Source of the DNA: Fen-671 sp035502515
GTDB lineage: Bacteria; Actinomycetota; Acidimicrobiia; Acidimicrobiales; Palsa-688
Length of the DNA stretch: 19,356 nucleotides
Assembly (NCBI GenBank): GCA_035502515.1
Contig: DATJUH010000134.1
Location: forward strand, 1-19,356
Direction of reading: 5' to 3'
Each line of letters starts with the position of its first letter. The stretch's first letter is position 1. This document shows positions 1-6,344 of the stretch, piece by piece. The notes beneath the pieces are model-generated. The model had not been told where the DNA came from and did not search any database. It was given only the letters and a program-made list of their open reading frames with translations. The position numbers and the translations under genes are program-made.

Positions 1-18
1 GAGCGGGCCCTGGCGTGA
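1..18 (+). CDS. 3' end of an upstream gene, possibly coxL
   Basis: The first 18 bases read as five codons (E-R-A-L-A) followed by TGA. The GTG start of the next gene overlaps this stop in the arrangement GTGA at 15-18, which is typical of translationally coupled genes. In known cox operons the gene before coxD is usually coxL, the large molybdenum subunit of CO dehydrogenase. That identity is inferred only from gene order, because five residues cannot identify a protein. Confidence 0.4.
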   Translation, partial: ERALA

Positions 19-1019
19 GCGGCTTCGCGTCCGGCCCGGGGGACGGCACCGGCCGACAGGGCGGGCCCACCGCCGGGCCAGCCGGGGCGCCGGCGGAGAA
101 ACCGGTACCGGGCCGGGCCCCTGACGACGTGCGGGCGGCACTTGGGCGGTGTGGCTACCTGGCGGACGAGGGGCTCGCCACCGTGGTTTACCTTGCCCTC
201 GTCATGCGCCGCCCGCTGTTGCTCGAGGGCGAAGCCGGCGTCGGCAAGACCGAAGTGGCAAAGGCGCTGGCCCGCTGGACCGGCGGAGAGCTGCTGCGCG
301 TCCAGTGCTACGAGGGGATCGACGTATCCCAGGCCGTCTACGAGTGGGACTATTCCCGGCAGCTGCTGCATCTCAGGACAGCCGAGGCGCGGGCTGTAGC
401 CGGCGGCGGCGACCTGCCGGCGGAGGTGGAAGACGAGCTTTATTCCGAGCGGTTCCTGGTCCGGCGACCGCTGCTCGCCGCCATCACCGCCGACCCGAGC
501 GGCCCGGTCCCCGTGCTGCTGGTCGACGAGGTCGACCGGGCCGACGACGACTTCGAGGCCTTCCTTCTCGAAGTGCTGTCGGAATATGCCATTACCATCC
601 CCGAACTCGGGACGTTCAGCGCCCGGGCCCACCCCATCGTGGTCATAACTTCGAACCGGGCCCGGGACCTTCACGACGCGTTGAAGCGGCGCTGCCTGTA
701 TCACTGGGTCGACCACCCGACCTTCGAGCGCGAGGTCGAGATCATCTCGTTGCGGCTCCCCGGGGTGGGGCCGGCATTGGCCCGCGAGGTGGCGGCCGCC
801 GTCGAGCAACTCCGGGGACTGAGCCTGTACAAGCCGCCGGGCGTGGCCGAGACGCTCGACTGGGCCGAGGCGCTGGTGACGCTGGGCCGCACACGGTTGG
901 ATGAGGCGGCGGTGGAAGCGACCCTTGGCACCGTTCTCAAGTACCGGGAGGACACGGAGCGAGCCCGGGTGCTGGGGATCCGCCAGCTCGTTGAAGCGGC
1001 CGCGAAGCGAGCAAGTTGA
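15..1019 (+). CDS. coxD: MoxR-family AAA+ ATPase, CoxD-like CO dehydrogenase maturation factor
   Basis: This 334-residue cytoplasmic protein has a Gly/Pro-rich N-terminus (about 1-35) and then a MoxR-type AAA+ domain. Visible motifs are Walker A (EGEAGVGKTE, 71-80), Walker B (VLLVDEVDRAD, about 167-177), and sensor 1 with following arginines (ITSNRARDLHDALKRR, about 211-226). CoxD proteins are known as AAA+ chaperones needed to build the copper-sulfur-molybdenum site of form I CO dehydrogenase, working with a VWA partner such as CoxE. The GTG start overlaps the stop of the previous gene, and the next gene, coxE, begins within the stop codon of this one, so an operon is clear. The low-complexity N-terminus is the only unusual part. 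Other MoxR proteins act on other metalloenzymes, but the coxE-coxG neighbourhood makes CoxD the best call. Confidence 0.88.
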   Translation: MSGFASGPGDGTGRQGGPTAGPAGAPAEKPVPGRAPDDVRAALGRCGYLADEGLATVVYLALVMRRPLLLEGEAGVGKTEVAKALARWTGGELLRVQCYEGIDVSQAVYEWDYSRQLLHLRTAEARAVAGGGDLPAEVEDELYSERFLVRRPLLAAITADPSGPVPVLLVDEVDRADDDFEAFLLEVLSEYAITIPELGTFSARAHPIVVITSNRARDLHDALKRRCLYHWVDHPTFEREVEIISLRLPGVGPALAREVAAAVEQLRGLSLYKPPGVAETLDWAEALVTLGRTRLDEAAVEATLGTVLKYREDTERARVLGIRQLVEAAAKRAS

Positions 1020-2215
1020 CGGTGGGCCTTGTGAACGGGGCGGGCCGCCAGACTGGTCGATCCCAGCCCGAACTTTTGGCCCAACCCGAACGTTTGGCCG
1101 TCGCGTTCCCCCGGCTGTTGCGGGCGGTGGGCGTCAAAGTGCCGGCGGACGCGTCTCTCGTTTACGCCGAAGCGTTGTCGGCCGTGGGCCTCTCCCATCG
1201 ACGGCCCGTCTACTGGGCCGGGCGGGCCACACTCATCACCCGCCCCGAGGACGTGGTGGCCTACGACCGGGCCTTCGAAGCCTTCTTTCTCGGCCGAGCC
1301 CGGCCGATGTGGGTAACTGACAGATCCTCGACGGCGATGGAGGTAGGAACGGGCGCCGGCGACGACGAGCCCGGAGCCCCGAACGCCGGGCGCTTCGATA
1401 AGGGCGGCGACGGGGTCGTGTTCAGCCTCCGTTACAGCCCCGTCGAGGTCCTCCGGGCCAAAGACTTCGCGCTGTGCACGGCAGAAGAGCGGGCTGAAGT
1501 CCAGCGCCTCTTGGCCGCACTGCGCTTTGGGGGCCCCATGAGGCGGTCGCGGCGGTACCGGCGGGCGGGGCGCGGGCGGGCGCAGTTGGACCTTCCGCGC
1601 ACGGTACGGCGGGCCATGCGGGCCGGCGGCGAGCCAGTGCCGAGGGCGTGGAGGGCACCCGGACTACGTCCTCGGCGAATTGTGGTCTTGTGCGACGTCA
1701 GCGGGTCGATGGAACCCTATGCGCGGCTGTTGATGCGCTTTCTCCACGTGGTAGCCAGTGGCCGAGCCAACGTGGAGGCCTTTGCCTTGAGCACCCGGTT
1801 GACCCGGCTGACGAAGGAAATGTCGCTGCACGACCCGGACGCCGCTCTGGCCCGGGCGGCGCGGGCGGTGCCGGACTGGTCCAGCGGCACTCGACTGGGG
1901 ACGACGCTGCGGGAGTTCAACGACCAGTGGGGCACGCGGGGCTTGGCGCGGGGCGCGGTGGTCGTAGTTTTCTCCGATGGCTGGGACCGGGGCGATCCCG
2001 GCCTTCTGGCGAACGAAATGGCCCGTCTCTCACGGGTGGCGTTCAAGATCGTGTGGGCCAACCCGGTCAAAGCTTCGCCGGGCTACGCTCCACTGGCCCG
2101 GGGGATGGCGGCGGCCCTCCCTTATGTCGACGACTTCGTCGAAGGACATTCGCTGGCTTCGCTCGAGGCGCTGGCCGGGCTGGTGACCGGCGGCGGTCGA
2201 CCGCCGCGCTACTGA
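1016..2215 (+). CDS. coxE: VWA-domain protein, CoxE-like partner of the MoxR ATPase
   Basis: This 399-residue protein has a helical N-terminal half, a very basic stretch (about 174-200) and a C-terminal von Willebrand A domain. The metal-ion-dependent adhesion site is intact: DVSGSM at 227-232, a threonine in SSGTRLGTTL (about 289-298), and an aspartate in FSDGWDRGD (about 319-327). CoxE-type VWA proteins pair with MoxR/CoxD ATPases during CO dehydrogenase maturation. The TTG at 1016 overlaps the coxD stop; in-frame GTG codons at 1022 and 1031 are alternative starts, and none has a strong Shine-Dalgarno sequence, as expected for coupled translation. The family is certain. The exact role in cofactor insertion is known only from relatives. 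Confidence 0.87.
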   Translation: MTVGLVNGAGRQTGRSQPELLAQPERLAVAFPRLLRAVGVKVPADASLVYAEALSAVGLSHRRPVYWAGRATLITRPEDVVAYDRAFEAFFLGRARPMWVTDRSSTAMEVGTGAGDDEPGAPNAGRFDKGGDGVVFSLRYSPVEVLRAKDFALCTAEERAEVQRLLAALRFGGPMRRSRRYRRAGRGRAQLDLPRTVRRAMRAGGEPVPRAWRAPGLRPRRIVVLCDVSGSMEPYARLLMRFLHVVASGRANVEAFALSTRLTRLTKEMSLHDPDAALARAARAVPDWSSGTRLGTTLREFNDQWGTRGLARGAVVVVFSDGWDRGDPGLLANEMARLSRVAFKIVWANPVKASPGYAPLARGMAAALPYVDDFVEGHSLASLEALAGLVTGGGRPPRY

Positions 2216-2217
2216 CC

Positions 2218-2225
2218 AAGGAGGA
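2218..2225 (+). promoter_or_regulatory. Strong Shine-Dalgarno sequence fixing the coxG start
   Basis: AAGGAGGA lies 10 bases before ATG 2236. The reading frame is open for about 590 bases upstream inside coxE, so this site is what identifies the true start. It also shows that coxG is initiated independently rather than by coupling to coxE. Confidence 0.75.
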
Positions 2226-2235
2226 TCCCACCGCG

Positions 2236-2943
2236 ATGGAGCTGACGAGTGAGTTCGAAGTCAACCTGCCGGTCTTTGACGCCTGGATGGTCCTGACCGA
2301 TGTGCAACGGATTGCCCCCTGCATGCCGGGCGCCGAACTGGGGGAAGTGAACGGAGACGAGTACCACGGCCGAGTCAAGGTGAGGGTGGGGCCGATTACG
2401 GCCGAGTACAAGGGAAAAGCGACGTTCCTCGAACTTGACGGCGAGAATTACCGCGCCGTTCTGCGCGCCGAGGGCCGGGACACTCGGGGCCAAGGCAATG
2501 CCAGCGCCACCATCACCGCCCACCTGTCCGCTTCAGATGGCCCCACCCGCGTTTCGGTAGTGACCGACCTGGCCATAAGTGGCAGGGTGGCCCAGTTGGG
2601 CCGGGGGGTTCTGGCTGATGTCAGCAACAAGCTCATGGCCCAGTTTGTCGAATGCCTCGAGGCGACCCTGTTGCCACCGGCCCCGGAGGGCACCGGCGCC
2701 GGTGATGGGGACAACAAGTCGCCGGTAGACGGGGTAACTGTGCCCGAGCCGGGAACCGGGCCGAAAGAGGCGCCCGCGGTGGACGCATCCACGGACGGCG
2801 AAACCGGGCTCCCGCAAAGCGACTCGATCGACCTCGTCAAAGTAGCCGGCCCGCCCTTGTTCAAGAGAGCCGCGCCTGTCCTGGCCTTGTCCGTGGTCGC
2901 TCTTTTCGGAGTGTGGCTTTGGCGCCGAAGGCGCCACGTCTAA
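2236..2943 (+). CDS. coxG: CoxG: SRPBCC-domain protein with C-terminal membrane anchor
   Basis: This 235-residue protein begins with a CoxG/SRPBCC hot-dog-like domain (about 1-145), showing the family pattern of PCMPGAEL (28-35) and VKVRVGPITAEYKGKA (47-62). A Pro/Gly/Asp-rich linker follows (146-200), then one hydrophobic helix (about 212-229) ending in RRRRHV, so the domain is tethered facing the cytoplasm. Members of this family are linked to membrane attachment of CO dehydrogenase, and work on mycobacterial CoxG points to quinone handling between the enzyme and the respiratory chain. The ATG at 2236 is preceded by AAGGAGGA at 2218-2225, which settles the start even though the frame stays open further upstream. 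It lies 20 bp after coxE in the same operon. Confidence 0.87.
   Translation: MELTSEFEVNLPVFDAWMVLTDVQRIAPCMPGAELGEVNGDEYHGRVKVRVGPITAEYKGKATFLELDGENYRAVLRAEGRDTRGQGNASATITAHLSASDGPTRVSVVTDLAISGRVAQLGRGVLADVSNKLMAQFVECLEATLLPPAPEGTGAGDGDNKSPVDGVTVPEPGTGPKEAPAVDASTDGETGLPQSDSIDLVKVAGPPLFKRAAPVLALSVVALFGVWLWRRRRHV
2920..2936. other. Perfect hairpin at the 3' end of coxG
   Basis: TGGCGCC (2920-2926) and GGCGCCA (2930-2936) form a perfect 7-bp stem around a 3-base loop, inside the last codons of coxG and just before the convergent GYD gene ends at 2960. The 16-bp gap between the two stops leaves no room for a separate terminator, so this stem may help end transcription. There is no U-tract on either strand, and it may simply reflect the Arg-rich codons. 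Confidence 0.3.
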
Positions 2944-2959
2944 GCGACGGTCTCGCTGG

Positions 2960-3283
2960 CTACCGGGCCGGCCGGTACTGAGAACCTCCCGCCTTCCGCA
3001 AGGCTCCTATCCACTCCTGGCCGCTCAGCAGCCGGGTGGTCTCGGCTGCCCTGGTGGCGCCACCGGCGGCCACGGCCAGCGCCACGCTCGCCGCCGTGGT
3101 CTCATCCGGAGCCTCGAAGAGGATCAGTACGTCGTACTCACCGAAGGGGTAGCCGCCGGCAATGATCTTGGCGCCCATGGCTTCGACTGCGGGCCTGACC
3201 GCCTCGATGCGGTCCTGTGGTTCTTTGATCTGTGCGGCCACCGATTCGGCGGTGTAGGCGGCCTGGTACATGAACAGTGCCAT
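2960..3283 (-). CDS. GYD-domain protein
   Basis: This 107-residue soluble protein matches the GYD family, a small ferredoxin-like alpha/beta-barrel fold of unknown biochemical role. It starts MALFMYQAAYT and carries the family signature in the form GEYDVLILFEAPD (about 48-60), where the usual Gly-Tyr-Asp is Glu-Tyr-Asp. The start is well supported: GAGGAGGA (3291-3298 on the minus strand) sits 7 bases before the ATG. It converges on coxG with 16 bp between the stops, so it is not part of the cox operon. No partner gene is visible on its own strand and no function can be assigned. Confidence 0.8.
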   Translation of the reverse strand: MALFMYQAAYTAESVAAQIKEPQDRIEAVRPAVEAMGAKIIAGGYPFGEYDVLILFEAPDETTAASVALAVAAGGATRAAETTRLLSGQEWIGALRKAGGSQYRPAR

Positions 3284-3694
3284 CGGGAAATCCTCCTCGT
3301 ATGCGATCTGTCAAAAGGTCCCCTTGCGGGCGACACTGAGGGTTCTATCACGACGTAGGAGGGCCAGTTCATCCCGGTGTTCGGGCCAACAATGGTCCGT
3401 ACAGGCGCGGGCGAGCCCGAATGGAGGATCTGGCCGCGGCTGAACTTCTGGTGAGGCAGGACGTTTGGTGGTGTGGAGGCGGCGGCGTGGCTTTCAGTTG
3501 AGTTCTTCCGACCTTGCCGACGCCGCGGTAGATTCCCGCAGCCTCAGTTGCAGAATGAACAAACGTATTCTCACGCGCCGGCAAGATCGTATTGCCTGGC
3601 GTGGGTGGCGGCGCCGGCCGACCACGAAGGTTAGCCTGGCCGGGTGCCGGCCGGCCTTCGGGCTCCTTTGGAGGGACAGGCGCTCCCGTTGAGG
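3284..3694. other. Intergenic region without a recognised gene
   Basis: This stretch of about 410 bp lies between the divergent GYD gene and the fused ABC permease, so it must hold both promoters. On the minus strand a TTGACA lies only about 25 bases before the GYD start, too close to act as a -35 for that gene. Short reading frames on both strands are Arg/Pro-rich or lack ribosome binding sites, and none was accepted. I see no tRNA and no strong terminator. Confidence 0.5.
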
Positions 3695-5512
3695 ATGCCG
3701 ACACCCGCCGCGCCACAGACGCCGGCGCGGCGCCGGCCGGCGCTTCGCGCCGCGTGGTTGGCCGTGCTCGCCATCCCCTTCCTGTTCCTGTTGTTTGCCT
3801 CGGTAGGCCCGATCGTGGACCAGGCCGTCGGCAGCTTCTTCAACTGGTCCGACATACACCCCGTGTCCTTCGCCGGGTTCCACTACTACGGCGACGTGCT
3901 CGCCGACTCGCTGGCCAGGGCCGCCCTCGTCCACACGGCCGTCTACGTCGGTGTCACGGTGCCCGTCGAAGTCGTCCTCGGCGCCGGCGGAGCATGGCTC
4001 GTCTACCGGGTGCGGCGAGGGCGGACGGCGCTGACGGCGCTCTTCGTGCTCCCGCTCATTATCCCCTGGTCGTCGACGGCGACGTTCTTTTCGGGCTTCC
4101 TCGGCGCTACCAGCGGGCTCGACGGGGCCCTCAACCACGTGATCGGCGACACGACGCCGCTTACCTGGGATCTCGACCCCCGGCTGGGCTTCGGGGTGAT
4201 CGTGTTCGTCGGCATCTGGAAAGGCGCCCCGTGGGTCTTCCTACTTATGCTGGCCGCGTTCAGCACCGCTCCCGTCCAGTTGTTCGAGGCCGGCCGAGTG
4301 GACGGGGCGCGAGGACTGGCGTATTGGCGCTACGTGGTTATCCCGACGGTGTGGCCGATGCTCGTATTCGTCACGATCTTCCGCCTGTTCACCGAGGCGC
4401 AAATGGCCGCATCAGTGGACTTGCTCACCCAGGGTGGCCCCTTCGACGCTACCCAGCTCGTGGGGAGTTACGCCAGCGACCTGGCGTTCGGCTCTTTCCT
4501 GTTTGCCGAGTCGGAGGCGCTCGCCACGGCCACGGGGCTCGTGCTGCTCGTGCTCGCACTCATGGCGCTGGCTCTCGTCTATCGCCCGAAGGTGCCGTTT
4601 CAGGCGCCGGTCAGGCGGGCCGTAGGGACGGCCTGGCCTCTCGCTGTCACCCCGGCGAGGGCCACGGACGGGGTAGCGGCGCCCCCGGGCACAATCGTCA
4701 CCGGAACACGCCAAGACCGGCGCCGGCCGTCGGGAGTGACGGCCTTCGTCGCCTGGGCCGGCGCCTCCAAGCGCAGGACGCGCCGGCTGGCTGCCTTAGC
4801 GCTTTTCGTCGCCGCGGTTATCGAGCTGATCCCCTTGACGAGCGCGCTCCAGGGTGGAGCCCTGGGGCCGGTCTTCGGTGTCGCCTGGCCCGAGGTCGAG
4901 ACCGGGCTCGTGAACAGCGCCATCATGACCGTCGGCACGGTCGCCGGGACACTGCTACTCGCGGTGCCCGCCGCCTACGTGCTGGCCCAGTGCCGTTTCC
5001 CCGGCCGCTCAGCGCTATTCGGGCTCGTATTGGTGGCGATAGCTGTCCCGGGAGCGCTTACGCTGTTCCCGCAGGCGCGGGGCCTCGTGTTGATGCATCT
5101 CGACAACACTCTCCTTGGCGTGATGCTGATCTATATCTCCCTGGACGTGCCGCTCGCCACCTTCTTCCTGCGTGCCGCTTTTGCCGCCGTCCCCCAGCCG
5201 CTGGTCGAGGCTATGCGGGTCGACGGCGCGTCGACGGCCCGTATCGCAACCAGGTTGTTCCTCCCGATGGCGGCCAGCACCCTCGTCGCTGTGGTCGTCC
5301 TGACGGTGCTGCAGGTCTGGAACGACTCTGTGATCATGCTCGTGATGACGAACAGCCCGTCGCTCTACACCCTGCCCGTCCTCGTCGCCGCGGGAATGGG
5401 CGGGACGGCGGCTCTCGGTGCCAGCTGGCTGTCCATCGGGCCGCCGCTGCTGGTGTTCCTCGCTGCGCAGCGCCACTTCCACCGCGGCATCGCGCCCGGA
5501 CCGCTTCTCTAG
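3695..5512 (+). CDS. Fused sugar-type ABC transporter permease (MalF-like + MalG-like)
   Basis: From ATG 3695 this is a 605-residue integral membrane protein with about 12 hydrophobic helices. It contains two complete binding-protein-dependent permease halves. Each has the cytoplasmic EAA loop that contacts the ATPase: EAGRVDGARGLAYWRYVVIP (about 198-217) and EAMRVDGASTARIATRLFLP (about 505-524). The halves resemble MalF/UgpA and MalG/UgpE, and a basic linker of about 65 residues (about 297-363) joins them. These are normally separate genes. No substrate-binding protein or MalK-type ATPase lies in the window, so substrate and partners are unknown. In-frame TTG 3689 and GTG 3644 are alternative starts; GGAGGG at 3670-3675 suits TTG 3689 best by spacing (13 bases). 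The next gene appears to overlap its end. Confidence 0.82.
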   Translation: MPTPAAPQTPARRRPALRAAWLAVLAIPFLFLLFASVGPIVDQAVGSFFNWSDIHPVSFAGFHYYGDVLADSLARAALVHTAVYVGVTVPVEVVLGAGGAWLVYRVRRGRTALTALFVLPLIIPWSSTATFFSGFLGATSGLDGALNHVIGDTTPLTWDLDPRLGFGVIVFVGIWKGAPWVFLLMLAAFSTAPVQLFEAGRVDGARGLAYWRYVVIPTVWPMLVFVTIFRLFTEAQMAASVDLLTQGGPFDATQLVGSYASDLAFGSFLFAESEALATATGLVLLVLALMALALVYRPKVPFQAPVRRAVGTAWPLAVTPARATDGVAAPPGTIVTGTRQDRRRPSGVTAFVAWAGASKRRTRRLAALALFVAAVIELIPLTSALQGGALGPVFGVAWPEVETGLVNSAIMTVGTVAGTLLLAVPAAYVLAQCRFPGRSALFGLVLVAIAVPGALTLFPQARGLVLMHLDNTLLGVMLIYISLDVPLATFFLRAAFAAVPQPLVEAMRVDGASTARIATRLFLPMAASTLVAVVVLTVLQVWNDSVIMLVMTNSPSLYTLPVLVAAGMGGTAALGASWLSIGPPLLVFLAAQRHFHRGIAPGPLL

Positions 5513-6344
5513 CGTCCCGGCACGCCTGAGTACCGAGTCTCGCCTGTCTACGAGCGATCCTACGATTGAGCCTATAAGTGCCTCTCGTGTTCCCCGCCGA
5601 TCGCCTATTGCCCTGGCTGCAGGCTTGATCCCGGTTGCCGTCGCCGCCGCCTGGGTCCCGTTACGGAACGACCTCCCGAATACTGACGTGGCGCTTTTGC
5701 TGGTCGTGTGCGTTGGTCTGGCGGCCATGATCGGGGGGAGAGGGGCGTACGTCGTCGGGTCGCTGGTGGGAGCGGCCGCCTTCGACTTCTTTGACACTCC
5801 GCCTTACGGGCAGCTCTATATTTCCCGAGGCAGAGATGTGGTTACGACGCTGGTGTTGGTGGCCGTAGGCCTTTTGGTCGGCGAAGTATGCGTGCGGCTC
5901 CGCACGTACCGGCTCATTGCGGCCCGGCGGCAAGGGGACTTCATCGTCATGAGCAGCGCGGCCCGCCTGATGGCCGAAGACGCCTCCATGGTGGTCGAGG
6001 CCCTGGCCGGCGAACTCGTGAGCCGGCTGGGGCTGGCTGATTGTGATTTTGAGTACGGCCCACCACCGGCGGGCCGTCCTTATTTGGCCCGCGACGGGAG
6101 CCTGGTGAATTTCGCCGGGGCCGCAGATGGGCCTTCGGTGAGCGAGATCGACTTGCCAGTGTGGGCCGGGCCGGAAGTCGTGGGCCGGTACCACCTGCAC
6201 CTGTCGTCTGGTTCCCCTCCGTCCCCCGACCGCCTGCTCGCTGCAGTCGGCCTAGCCGAGCAGGCCGGAGCGGCGCTGGCCGCCAGCTCATCGTTGCCGC
6301 CGCCGCCACCTGGACGAGCCCGCCGGCTGCGCTTGGTCCGTTAG
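5418..6344 (+). CDS. DUF4118 (KdpD-type) membrane protein without a kinase domain
   Basis: The convincing part begins near residue 62. Four hydrophobic helices (about 64-82, 90-106, 109-124 and 137-155) match DUF4118, the four-helix membrane module of KdpD-type sensor kinases, including the AFDFFDTPPYG-like loop (about 119-130). A helical stretch (about 160-200) and a soluble C-terminal region of about 100 residues follow. There is no HisKA or HATPase domain and the protein ends in a poly-Pro/Arg tail. It may sense a signal and pass it to a separate partner. The start is unresolved: GTG 5418 overlaps the permease gene by 95 bp and its first 60 residues look like out-of-frame sequence. CTG 5526, CTG 5544 or TTG 5625 are possible, and none has a clear ribosome binding site. 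Confidence 0.65.
   Translation: MPAGCPSGRRCWCSSLRSATSTAASRPDRFSSVPARLSTESRLSTSDPTIEPISASRVPRRSPIALAAGLIPVAVAAAWVPLRNDLPNTDVALLLVVCVGLAAMIGGRGAYVVGSLVGAAAFDFFDTPPYGQLYISRGRDVVTTLVLVAVGLLVGEVCVRLRTYRLIAARRQGDFIVMSSAARLMAEDASMVVEALAGELVSRLGLADCDFEYGPPPAGRPYLARDGSLVNFAGAADGPSVSEIDLPVWAGPEVVGRYHLHLSSGSPPSPDRLLAAVGLAEQAGAALAASSSLPPPPPGRARRLRLVR

Noticed and set aside
1648..2943. A longer version of coxG starting inside coxE
   Set aside because: The first 196 residues are out-of-frame coxE sequence. ATG 2236 has AAGGAGGA upstream and matches the start of the CoxG domain.
3306..3320. TTGACA on the minus strand upstream of the GYD gene as a promoter -35
   Set aside because: It is only about 25 bases from the start codon, so the -10 box would fall on the ribosome binding site.
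3421..3501. A 26-codon plus-strand frame beginning MEDLAAAELL
   Set aside because: It has no ribosome binding site and is too short to support. It could be a gene remnant but nothing around it continues the similarity.
3592..5529. A 645-codon open frame on the plus strand overlapping the fused ABC permease
   Set aside because: Its translation is Arg/Gly/Ala-rich without domains, while the overlapping frame encodes clear permease motifs. It is a high-GC shadow frame.
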